The position numbers and the translations under genes are program-made. From positions 1-7,598 of the forward strand of contig CAYZOJ010000066.1 in assembly GCA_964480195.1 (NCBI GenBank): DNA of 7,598 bases. Reading direction: 5' to 3'. The notes beneath the pieces are model-generated. The model saw only the letters and a program-made list of their open reading frames with translations, made no database searches and was not told where the DNA came from. The DNA is from Stercoripulliclostridium_A sp964480195 (GTDB lineage: Bacteria; Bacillota; Clostridia; Christensenellales; DTU072). Shown here piece after piece: positions 1 through 5,934 of the stretch (position 1 is the stretch's first letter; every line of letters starts with the position of its first letter).

Positions 1-325
1 TCGAACCCCTGTTCTTACGGGTTACCGAACAGCTTTCTACATACTTAGCGTGTTGTTAATTGTCGCGTCCGCTAGGTCAACAAGCAAACCCCGCTTCTGC
101 CAAGTCCCTGATTCCGTTCGCGGTTCGGGACGTCACCGCGCTCGGTTCCCTGCTAAACCACGCCGGATTGCTACCCGCAGGAAGTAGGTCCGACGGCTAC
201 CGCTTAAGCGGCGGCGTACTGAAGATTAGTTTCGTCAGTTCTTTTTTAATTTCCGTTTTTACGGTGCCGAGCCACCGATATGCTTACTGTCCCTTAACAT
301 CGCAAGTCGAATCCAAAACAGCCCC
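1..325 (-). ncRNA. ssrA: tmRNA (transfer-messenger RNA), 3' end cut by the window edge
   Basis: tmRNA rescues stalled ribosomes: it enters like a charged alanyl-tRNA with SmpB, then supplies a short reading frame that tags the unfinished protein for proteolysis. Read on the minus strand, the RNA begins at 325 with GGGGCTGTTTTGGATTCGAC, almost the canonical tmRNA 5' end (acceptor strand plus D-loop analogue). A tag frame with a stop lies at 204-236. The left edge holds the 3' tRNA-like half, with AAGTATGTAGAAAGC followed by a T-arm running into GGGGTTCGA at the boundary. The remainder of the T-arm, the acceptor strand and the CCA, roughly 20 nt, should lie just outside the window. The region between holds GC-rich complementary stretches expected of the pseudoknot domain. 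It is a one-piece tmRNA, not a permuted two-piece form. The mature 5' end is inferred by homology; the primary transcript probably starts about 10 nt upstream. Confidence 0.95.
204..236 (-). other. tmRNA tag-peptide reading frame, DETNLQYAAA followed by TAA
   Basis: Within the tmRNA the minus strand reads GAC GAA ACT AAT CTT CAG TAC GCC GCC GCT TAA. This gives the tag DETNLQYAAA. The alanine-rich, small hydrophobic C-terminus fits a protease-recognised ssrA degron. GAC is the preferred resume codon because an A then lies at -4, as in the E. coli tmRNA. ACT one codon upstream (TDETNLQYAAA) cannot be excluded. The stop codon sits in the centre of the palindrome CCGCTTAAGCGG, so the end of the tag frame is probably in a stem, as in other tmRNAs. 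Confidence 0.8.
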
Positions 326-342
326 ACGATTAAGGTATCTTT

Positions 343-371
343 ATTATATTATATATTTTTGCTTTTTACAA
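343..371 (-). promoter_or_regulatory. Sigma-A-type promoter of ssrA
   Basis: On the minus strand, TTGTAA (366-371) and a perfect TATAAT (343-348) are separated by 17 nt. Transcription would begin near 335, leaving a short 5' extension before the mature tmRNA end at 325. The promoter lies entirely in the 52-nt space after the stop codon of the phosphatase gene. I see no terminator hairpin in that space, so readthrough from the upstream operon may also feed ssrA. Confidence 0.8.
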
Positions 372-377
372 GTGTTT

Positions 378-1196
378 TTATTCAATGGGCAACTCGTACG
401 CAACTCGCTTTTTATAAACCGTCAAATGCGTAAACCCGATTTCCTTCAAGACACCTACGGCAAGTTCGTAATTATGCGCTATGTCCTCTGCGTGATGTGC
501 GTCGGAAGAAAACGTTACCCGCCTTCCGCCGAGTTCATAATATCTTTCGAGTATTTGTCGCTCCGGCAGAAAACGCATTTCACTGTGACGAATGTGCGTA
601 TTGATTTCGATTGTCTTGTCGCGAGCTATGATTTCTTTGAGCAATTCATCTATCTTCTCGATATATTGCGGTTGCCATAAACTATAGTTTGGGTAGTCAA
701 CATAGCGAGTTATGTATCCTATATGCCCTATTATATCGTAATCGTAAGGCACTCTCACGGATTCCGACAAAAGGTCTAAATATCTTAAATATACCTCGTC
801 TTGGGACTTACCCTGATAGAATTTTCCAAAATACGCGTCGCCCCCGTCCATTGTGTGAATGGAGTTTACGATAACGTCGAAATCGTGTTTTTTGAGCTCT
901 TTAAGGTACCACTCGTTTGTTGCCTTAGAGTATCCCGCCTCCACGCCGTAAGCGACATAGGTCGGAGAATCCTTAAACTTCTCTCTTACCTTTTTCATTG
1001 TGCGGTCGACTTTACGCAAATTGAGGCTCCGAATAAACCGCTCTTTTTTACAGTATTTGTAATCTCTATCGAGGTGTTCGGTTATCGCATAGTATTCGAG
1101 CCCTAAGCTTGTAGCTTTTTCGGCAAGCTTCAAGGCGGACTCGTGTCCGTCGTGCGAAAGCTTGGAATGGGAATGCGAATCCGCAACAAGACGCAT
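378..1196 (-). CDS. hisJ: Histidinol-phosphatase, HisJ family (PHP domain)
   Basis: A 272-residue PHP-fold metallophosphatase. The family hydrolyses L-histidinol phosphate to histidinol, the penultimate stage of histidine synthesis, in the cytoplasm. The metal-site residues are all present in order: H8-x-H10 (DSHSHS), D16, H41 (AITEH), E86 (GVEAG), H114 (NSIHTMDG), H158 (IIGHIGY) and the C-terminal D232-x-H234 (FSSDAH). Length matches the roughly 270 residues of the family. The ATG overlaps the argS stop by one base (TAATG) and is preceded by GGAGG at 1204-1208 with a 7-nt spacer, so it is the last gene of the smpB-recF-argS run and probably translationally coupled. No other his gene is in the window. 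The HisJ family includes members annotated only by fold, so another phosphoester substrate is possible. The family call is firm and the substrate is inferred. Confidence 0.88.
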   Translation of the reverse strand: MRLVADSHSHSKLSHDGHESALKLAEKATSLGLEYYAITEHLDRDYKYCKKERFIRSLNLRKVDRTMKKVREKFKDSPTYVAYGVEAGYSKATNEWYLKELKKHDFDVIVNSIHTMDGGDAYFGKFYQGKSQDEVYLRYLDLLSESVRVPYDYDIIGHIGYITRYVDYPNYSLWQPQYIEKIDELLKEIIARDKTIEINTHIRHSEMRFLPERQILERYYELGGRRVTFSSDAHHAEDIAHNYELAVGVLKEIGFTHLTVYKKRVAYELPIE

Positions 1197-2917
1197 TACA
1201 TTTCCTCCGGTGCTTTAACGCCGATGAGGCGTAGGCTTTCTTCGAGTACCACGTGCGTTGCATAAACCAATGCAAGGCGCGCGCGCTTAAATTCCGCTTC
1301 GCCGTTCAAAATGCGAGTGTCGAGATAGTAGCGGTTGAACGAACGAGCCACGTCTATAGCGTAACGCGTAACGATACTCGGTTCGTATTTTTGTACGGCG
1401 TCCGATATAACCCCGTTGAACCTACCGATGAGAGATACGAGTTCTTCGCCGGCTTTGCCTTCGAGTCCTTTGAGCTCATCGGAAGTGAGAGGCGTTGAAA
1501 AGTCTTTATCTGCATCCGCCGCCTTACGCAAAATGCTAAGAGCTCTCGCGTTGGTATATTGAACGTATGGACCGGTTTCGCCGTCAAACGTCAAGACCTT
1601 GTCGTAGCTGAAAGTTATATCCTTAATGCGGTTGTTGGAAAGCGCGAAGAATACGACAGCACCGACGCCGACCTTTTCGGCAACATCGTCTTTATTTTTG
1701 AGTTCTTCGTTCTTTTCGGAGATAATGGCATAGCTCTTTTCGACGGCTTTATCCAAAACGTCTTTAAGCCATACGACCCTACCTTTACGAGTAGACATCG
1801 CACCGTCTTCCAATGATACCATTCCGAACGGAACGTGTACCAAATCTTTATACCAAGGCTTGCCCATAAGTTCGATGACTTTGAACACCTGTTTGAAGTG
1901 GAGATTCTGCTGATACGCAACGACATAGAGGCACTTATAAAAATCGTACGTCTGCTTGCGATAGAACGCAGCCGCCAAATCACGGGTCGCGTAAAGCGTC
2001 GCGCCGTCGGCTTTTACCAAAAGGCACGGGGACATTCCGTACTCTTTGAGATCGACTATCTTTGCTCCGTCGGATACCGTTACCAAACCTTTTTCCTCGA
2101 GTTCATCGAGTATCGGGGTCATCTTGTCGTTATAGAACGATTCGCCGTTATACGAATCGAAAGTTATATCGAGTCTTTCGTAAATCTTGCCGACCTCTTT
2201 GAGAGTAAGGTCTTTGAACATACGGAAGAGGCCCATAGCTTCTTCATCGCCGTCCTCTATTTTTTTGAACCAGGCACGCGCTTCGTCTTCGAGTTCGGGA
2301 CGAGTTTCCGCTTCGGTATGGAATCTGACGTATATTTGAGTGAGTCCGAGCATTCCGTCTTTTTCCAAATCAACCGTATCGCCCCAGAGCTTATAGGCGA
2401 CGATGAGCTTTCCGAACTGCGTTCCCCAATCTCCCAAGTGGTTAATGCCGACCGCGTTATAGCCGAGTTTTTTATACATTCTGTAAAGAGCTCCGCCGAT
2501 TACCGTCGTTGACAGATGTCCGATATGGAAAGGCTTTGCAATATTGACGGAACTGAAGTCCAAGCATACCGTCTTACCCTCGCCCTCGTCGGAAGAGCCG
2601 TAATCCGCGCCTCTTTCGATGACGTCGGAAAGAATTTTCCCGGCTTCCGCATTACGGTCAAGCTTAAAGTTAAGATATCCGTTTACCGCAACGATGCTTG
2701 CAAAAGAGTTGGGCTTGGACATACACTCGTCACGGAAAGCTTCCGCAATAGCGACGGGAGGCTTGCGCAACGCCTTGGAGAATCTAAAGCACGGCAAGGC
2801 ATAGTCGCCGAGGGTGGTGTCCTGCGGGACTACGACATATGAGCCGATTTCTTCGGGCGTAACGCCGTCAACGGTGATAAGTGAGCCTATCTCTTTTCTG
2901 ACTTCTTCTAAATTCAT
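1196..2917 (-). CDS. argS: Arginine--tRNA ligase (class I aminoacyl-tRNA synthetase)
   Basis: Cytoplasmic enzyme that charges tRNA-Arg with arginine using ATP. At 573 residues it has normal ArgS length. The N-terminal tRNA-binding domain carries the GDYA signature (37-40). The Rossmann core has the class I motif HIGHL (131-135), followed by the ArgS-typical INHLGDWGTQFGKL (158-171) and GATLYATRDLAAA (305-317). The second class I motif is MSTRKG (374-379), the KMSKS-like version seen in many bacterial and eukaryotic ArgS but lost in E. coli. The C-terminal DALR anticodon-binding domain starts around GETGPYVQYTNAR (446-458) and ends in the usual GVKAPEEM-type tail. The ATG at 2917 has GGAG at 2924-2927 six bases upstream, in the 12-nt gap after recF. 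The TAA stop overlaps the ATG of the phosphatase gene by one base. Confidence 0.97.
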   Translation of the reverse strand: MNLEEVRKEIGSLITVDGVTPEEIGSYVVVPQDTTLGDYALPCFRFSKALRKPPVAIAEAFRDECMSKPNSFASIVAVNGYLNFKLDRNAEAGKILSDVIERGADYGSSDEGEGKTVCLDFSSVNIAKPFHIGHLSTTVIGGALYRMYKKLGYNAVGINHLGDWGTQFGKLIVAYKLWGDTVDLEKDGMLGLTQIYVRFHTEAETRPELEDEARAWFKKIEDGDEEAMGLFRMFKDLTLKEVGKIYERLDITFDSYNGESFYNDKMTPILDELEEKGLVTVSDGAKIVDLKEYGMSPCLLVKADGATLYATRDLAAAFYRKQTYDFYKCLYVVAYQQNLHFKQVFKVIELMGKPWYKDLVHVPFGMVSLEDGAMSTRKGRVVWLKDVLDKAVEKSYAIISEKNEELKNKDDVAEKVGVGAVVFFALSNNRIKDITFSYDKVLTFDGETGPYVQYTNARALSILRKAADADKDFSTPLTSDELKGLEGKAGEELVSLIGRFNGVISDAVQKYEPSIVTRYAIDVARSFNRYYLDTRILNGEAEFKRARLALVYATHVVLEESLRLIGVKAPEEM

Positions 2918-2929
2918 ATCGTTCTCCGT

Positions 2930-4024
2930 TTAGTTACCGCTTGTTTTGGTTATTTTGCCGTCTTTGACTTCAAAATAATCGGCGCGGTCAAATTCGATTT
3001 TTTCCGTACATGTAATAATTGTCTGCGTTCCGCGTATCGCCTCAAACAACGCTTTGCGCCTCTTGGGGTCAAGTTCGCTCGTAACGTCGTCGAGAAGGAG
3101 TACCGGACTTTCGCCCACTCGCGCTTTGAACGAGTTGATTTCGGCAAGTTTTAACGACAACACCGCCGAACGTTGCTGTCCTTGAGATCCGAACTTGCGA
3201 AGGTCTATCCCGCTTGCGGATATTTTTACGTCGTCCCTATGCGGACCGACAGTCGTATATTCCAAACGCAAATCGTTTTCGCGAGCTTCCGTCATCAACG
3301 TTTTAAGACTGCCTTCGACGTCTTGGTAATCGACGGCTTCGGTTTCGTAATTCAACGCAAGAGCTTCCTTTTCGTCCGTCAACTTGTTGTGCGCGTCCTT
3401 TGCAAAAGGCGCAATCTCGTCAACAAACTTTTTACGTTCTCTTATGATAAACGACGCCGTGCGTATAAAGTCTTGATCGACTATCGCAAGCATATTCTCG
3501 AGCGACGGACGACCTTTGTAAGTCTTAAGGATTTTGTTGCGCTGAGCAAGTAACGCGTTATACCTTTGCAAACAATAAAAATACGTCTTGTTACGCTGTG
3601 ATATGCCTATATCCAAAAAACGACGTCTGTCTGCGGGTGAGTCCTTGACGAGTTTCATTTCGGCGGGCGAAAAGAACACTACGTTTATAACTCCCATGAG
3701 CTCGCCTATTTTGGCAAGAGGCAATCTGTCGACCAGAATGTGCTTTTTCCCTTGCGGGTCTATGTACATCTCTATCGTATGCTTAGAGTATTTCTTTTGG
3801 ACGTTTAGGGTAACCTTTGCTCCGTTTTGGGCTCCCCATCTTATGAGTTCCTTGTCCCTCGAATGTCGCGACGACCTTCCGACCGAACATAGATATACGC
3901 TGTCGATAAGATTGGTTTTGCCTACGGCGTTCGCACCGTATACGACGTTAAGCCCCTTGCCGAACTCAACGCCTGCAGAAGTGTAACTCAAAAAGTCGCC
4001 GAGAGCCAACGAGGTTACGTGCAT
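2930..4024 (-). CDS. recF: DNA replication and repair protein RecF
   Basis: RecF is an SMC/ABC-like ATPase that binds DNA at single-strand gaps and, with RecO and RecR, helps load RecA. The 364-residue protein has the family layout: the N-terminal strand MHVTSLALGDFLSY; Walker A GANAVGKT (30-37); the RecF-typical SPAEMKLVKDSPADRRRFLD (119-138); the ABC signature GSQGQQRSAVLSLKLAE (279-295); and Walker B with the D-loop, VLLLDDVTSELD (308-319). There is no long coiled coil, which separates it from SbcC and SMC. The ATG directly abuts the smpB stop (TAAATG). Its ribosome site AAGGAG (4034-4039, 9-nt spacer) lies inside the end of smpB, so co-translation is likely. In many Bacillota recF sits beside dnaA-dnaN-gyrB; here it is placed between smpB and argS. 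Confidence 0.96.
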   Translation of the reverse strand: MHVTSLALGDFLSYTSAGVEFGKGLNVVYGANAVGKTNLIDSVYLCSVGRSSRHSRDKELIRWGAQNGAKVTLNVQKKYSKHTIEMYIDPQGKKHILVDRLPLAKIGELMGVINVVFFSPAEMKLVKDSPADRRRFLDIGISQRNKTYFYCLQRYNALLAQRNKILKTYKGRPSLENMLAIVDQDFIRTASFIIRERKKFVDEIAPFAKDAHNKLTDEKEALALNYETEAVDYQDVEGSLKTLMTEARENDLRLEYTTVGPHRDDVKISASGIDLRKFGSQGQQRSAVLSLKLAEINSFKARVGESPVLLLDDVTSELDPKRRKALFEAIRGTQTIITCTEKIEFDRADYFEVKDGKITKTSGN

Positions 4025-4474
4025 TTAACGTATCTCCTTGAGAGCGCGCTCGATATCGCGTTTCTGCTCGCGTTCTTTGAGGACGGCGCGTTTATCGTGC
4101 CCCTCCTTGCCCTTTGCAAGTCCGAGTTCGACTTTAACCAACGCTTCCTTAAAATAAAGTTTGGTTACGACAAGCGTGTATCCCTTTTCTTTGACCTTTT
4201 GATTAAGCTTGCGGATTTCCGCCTTGTGCATAAGAAGACGCCTAGAGCGTTTTGCTTCCGGGTTATAGTGACTGCCTTTTTCGTACGGCGAAACGTGTGC
4301 TCCCATAAGGAACACTTCTCCGTTTTTTATTACCGCGTAACTATCTTTCAGATTGACGTTGCCGAGGCGTATGCTTTTTACTTCGCTACCTTGAAGCTCG
4401 ATACCCGCTTCGAACGTTTCTTCTATAAAATAATCGTGGTATGCTTTTTTATTTGTAGTCACTAATTTAATCAT
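4025..4474 (-). CDS. smpB: SsrA-binding protein SmpB
   Basis: SmpB binds the tRNA-like domain of tmRNA and is required for trans-translation on stalled ribosomes. The 149-residue product is full length. It has the family start NKKAYHDYFIEETFEAGIEL (8-27) and the conserved GSEVKSIRLGNVNLKDSYAV (29-48). These are followed by GEVFLMGAHVSPYEKGSHYN, RRLLMHKAEI and a lysine/arginine-rich tail (KREQ/KRDIERALKEIR type), which reads the empty mRNA channel in characterised SmpB proteins. It is first in the run that ends near ssrA, its RNA partner. No Shine-Dalgarno sequence precedes the ATG, and a TATAAT box ends only 8 nt before it, so the transcript may be leaderless. The start at MIKLVTTNKKA agrees with the usual SmpB N-terminus; the nearest in-frame alternative, GTG at codon 5, has no better ribosome site. 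Confidence 0.97.
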   Translation of the reverse strand: MIKLVTTNKKAYHDYFIEETFEAGIELQGSEVKSIRLGNVNLKDSYAVIKNGEVFLMGAHVSPYEKGSHYNPEAKRSRRLLMHKAEIRKLNQKVKEKGYTLVVTKLYFKEALVKVELGLAKGKEGHDKRAVLKEREQKRDIERALKEIR

Positions 4475-4482
4475 ACCGATAT

Positions 4483-4491
4483 ATTATACCA
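4483..4491 (-). promoter_or_regulatory. Extended -10 promoter immediately upstream of smpB
   Basis: The minus strand reads TGGTATAAT, a TG-n-TATAAT extended -10 element, with its last base 8 nt before the smpB ATG. No convincing -35 hexamer is found at 16-18 nt (TAGCCA at 17 nt), which is compatible with extended -10 promoters. The predicted start, 6-8 nt downstream, leaves a 5' leader of at most a few nucleotides. A weaker upstream promoter, for example TTGTAA with TACGAT at 17 nt around 4535-4563, is possible. Confidence 0.6.
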
Positions 4492-4572
4492 TAATAATCG
4501 GCAATTGGCTATATTTTTAACATATAATCTTATATCGTATGTCTTCAAAATTTGCTTTACAAACTCTCGGAC

Positions 4573-4598
4573 AAAAAAATCCCGTCCTTTCGGACGGG
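4573..4598 (-). terminator. Intrinsic terminator of secG
   Basis: On the minus strand a perfect 7-bp GC-rich stem, CCCGTCC-GAAA-GGACGGG (4581-4598, GNRA-type loop), is followed by A and seven T (4573-4579). If the adjacent gap is an unmerged contig overlap, the stem begins only 19 nt after the secG stop codon. It separates secG from smpB. Confidence 0.9.
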
Positions 4599-4603
4599 CG
4601 TAA

Positions 4604-4743
4604 TTTGTGTTTTGATTTTACAGNNNNNNNNNNNNNNNNNNNNNNNNNNNNNNNNNNNNNNNNNNNNNNNNNNNNNNNNNNNNNNNNNNNNNNNNNNNNN
4701 NNNNNNNNNNNNNNNNNNNNNNNTTTGTGTTTTGATTTTACAG
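4604..4743. repeat. 20-bp direct repeat exactly flanking the assembly gap
   Basis: The same 20 bases, TTTGTGTTTTGATTTTACAG, occur at 4604-4623 and 4724-4743, immediately touching each side of the N block. The right copy contains the last sense codon and the stop of secG. Such identical contig ends are what an unmerged assembly overlap produces, so this is probably one genomic copy shown twice and not a biological repeat. Confidence 0.85.
4624..4723. other. Assembly gap of 100 N
   Basis: Exactly 100 undetermined bases, the conventional placeholder for a scaffold gap of unknown size. Because both sides end in the same 20-mer, the real gap may have no extra sequence. Reading frames spanning it are not meaningful. 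Confidence 0.97.
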
Positions 4744-5004
4744 GCGGGACTTGAGCATATAGAATACGAAGAACAGTATCGAGCATACCAACATGCCGAT
4801 TGCGATGTAAACGGTGATTCTCTTGAGCTTAGCTTCCATAGTCTTTTGTCTGTTCTTGCCAAAGAAGCTTTCCGCCGAACCGGTAAGCGCGCCGATGCCC
4901 TCTTCGTTGCCTTTTTGCATCATAACTATTATAATCATTGCTATCGAAAGCAATACCATCACTACCATGAGTGCTATGAGTAATCCGAAATATACCTCGT
5001 ACAT
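4738..5004 (-). CDS. secG: Preprotein translocase subunit SecG
   Basis: SecG is the small accessory membrane subunit of the SecYEG protein-export channel. The 88-residue product has the expected two transmembrane helices (about residues 6-28 and 65-84). Between them lies the cytoplasmic loop with the family pattern MMQKGNEEGIGALTGSAESF followed by FGKNRQK, comparable to the usual LLQ-x-G...GG-x-E-x-x-FG-K loop. Length is slightly above the usual 75-80 residues. The ATG has AAGGAG (5012-5017) at a 7-nt spacing. It is monocistronic here: it has its own promoter, and a terminator lies beyond the gap. The stop codon lies inside the repeated 20-mer, so the C-terminus is close to a contig end, although the reading frame ends before the N block. 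Confidence 0.94.
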   Translation of the reverse strand: MYEVYFGLLIALMVVMVLLSIAMIIIVMMQKGNEEGIGALTGSAESFFGKNRQKTMEAKLKRITVYIAIGMLVCSILFFVFYMLKSRL

Positions 5005-5019
5005 AGTGTATCTCCTTAA

Positions 5020-5031
5020 TTCCGTACGGAA
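5020..5031. repeat. 12-bp perfect palindrome in the secG leader
   Basis: TTCCGTACGGAA is a perfect inverted repeat lying two bases upstream of the secG Shine-Dalgarno sequence and inside the predicted roughly 50-nt leader. It could be a protein-binding site or a tiny RNA hairpin. A palindrome of this length can occur by chance. Confidence 0.4.
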
Positions 5032-5061
5032 ACAATTACGTCCATATATTAACGCTCGGTT

Positions 5062-5090
5062 ATTATAGCATAGAAAGTTACGGTTATCAA
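5062..5090 (-). promoter_or_regulatory. Sigma-A-type promoter of secG
   Basis: The minus strand has TTGATA (5085-5090), a 17-nt spacer and a perfect TATAAT (5062-5067) preceded by TGC, so it is also an extended -10. The predicted start near 5055 gives a leader of about 50 nt. It is divergent from the promoter of the membrane-protein operon, with the two -35 boxes 42 bp apart. Confidence 0.85.
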
Positions 5091-5132
5091 GTAATTTTTC
5101 AACTTTTATAAGAAAACCGTCTCGAGTCGCTA

Positions 5133-5161
5133 TTGACTTTATTCACGATGTGGTTTAATAT
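5133..5161 (+). promoter_or_regulatory. Promoter of the membrane-protein/cysK operon
   Basis: TTGACT at 5133-5138 serves as -35. Two overlapping -10 choices exist: TGGTTTAAT (extended -10, 5151-5159, 15-nt spacer to TTTAAT) or TAATAT at 5156-5161 (17-nt spacer). Transcription would begin near 5167, leaving about 22 nt before the ATG at 5190. That is too short for a riboswitch or T-box. Confidence 0.65.
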
Positions 5162-5189
5162 GTATGTATTACAAGCGGAGGAGTGCTTT

Positions 5190-5924
5190 ATGGTAGAAAG
5201 CTACCCTATTATTTACGTAATCGGCGCAATAATAGCGCTGACAATCATCGGAATGTCGCTGATTTTGATGTTAAAGGCTTTCAGACGTGCCAAAAAAATC
5301 GGCATGGATAAGAAAATCCTTAAAGAAACAGTCAAGAACAGCGCGATTTTCTCAATCGTACCGTCGATACCCATCGTAATCGGAGTCGGTATAATGATGC
5401 AATACATCGGACTCGCGATTCCTTGGATACGACTCACCGTCGTAGGCGCGTTGCAGTACGAAATCACCGCTCTTTATACCGCGGGCGCCACTCAAGCCGG
5501 TGCGACTGCCGCCAATCTCGCAAGCGCGGTCGTAATTATGACGATAAGCGTTCTCGGCGGATGCGTATTCAATGCGGTATTCTATAAAAAATATCAGTCC
5601 AAACTTATGGATCTTCAACAAAAAGACGCCCGTAAAATGGACGCGATTACCGGCGCGTTGCTCGGCGGAATGCTTGCGGGAATAATTTCCGCAATAGTCG
5701 TAGGCGGAATATTCGGTATCGGCAATCCCGTAACCGACTCGAGCGGAATCACCACTTACGGCGAAATTACGTTGATTACCGTCGCCGCAAGTATAGCCAT
5801 AATGGGGCTTTGCGGAGTGGTCCTTCTCGTATTCAAGCAAAAATGGATCGAGTCTTACGCGCTACCGCTCAGTATGCTCGGAGCACTTGCGATAGCATTC
5901 GCTTTCGTACCCGTATTTGCATAG
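5190..5924 (+). CDS. Polytopic membrane protein, DUF5058-like
   Basis: A 244-residue integral membrane protein of unknown function. About six hydrophobic segments are visible: roughly 7-29, 55-75, 111-131, 153-177, 193-215 and 222-243. A basic loop (FRRAKKIGMDKK, 31-42) follows the first helix. Other landmarks are the SIVPSIPIVIG segment (55-65), the motif IPWIRLTVVGALQYE (77-91) and a glycine-rich GALLGGMLAGIISA stretch (155-168). The helix-charged loop-SIGPS-helix-WIRL order resembles the DUF5058 family as I remember it; this is recognition by eye, not a search. The ATG at 5190 is chosen because GGAGGAG (5177-5183) precedes it at 6 nt; the longer in-frame TTG start at 5133 coincides with the -35 box. 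Its stop is overlapped by the ribosome site of the next gene, so the two products are probably made together as one complex. Transport is plausible but unproven. Confidence 0.75.
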   Translation: MVESYPIIYVIGAIIALTIIGMSLILMLKAFRRAKKIGMDKKILKETVKNSAIFSIVPSIPIVIGVGIMMQYIGLAIPWIRLTVVGALQYEITALYTAGATQAGATAANLASAVVIMTISVLGGCVFNAVFYKKYQSKLMDLQQKDARKMDAITGALLGGMLAGIISAIVVGGIFGIGNPVTDSSGITTYGEITLITVAASIAIMGLCGVVLLVFKQKWIESYALPLSMLGALAIAFAFVPVFA

Positions 5925-5934
5925 GAGGTCTAAG

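Noticed and set aside
198..209. CCGCTTAAGCGG-type palindrome as an operator or restriction site
   Set aside because: It spans the tag stop codon of the tmRNA and is explained by RNA structure there.
60..680. 206-residue plus-strand open frame
   Set aside because: It runs through the tmRNA and antisense to the 3' part of the phosphatase gene, has no ribosome site and shows no protein family features.
1835..2512. 225-residue plus-strand open frame
   Set aside because: It is wholly antisense to argS, whose protein has intact motifs. The length reflects codon bias of argS, not a gene.
4624..4723. rnr hidden in the gap
   Set aside because: Possible from gene order, but the identical flanking 20-mers make extra sequence unlikely. 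Kept as a question, not annotated.
4604..4743. Possible CRISPR-like or mobile-element direct repeat
   Set aside because: There are only two copies, both exactly at contig ends and overlapping a stop codon; an assembly overlap explains them better.
4552..4983. Several frames reading through the N block, on both strands
   Set aside because: They are continuous only because N codons are translated as X. They overlap secG and the terminator and have no support.
5133..5189. 19-residue N-terminal extension of the first membrane protein from TTG
   Set aside because: The TTG is part of the TTGACT -35 box and lies upstream of the predicted transcript start; the ATG at 5190 has a strong ribosome site.
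5167..5189. Riboswitch or T-box controlling the cysK operon
   Set aside because: The predicted leader is only about 22 nt, too short for any such element.
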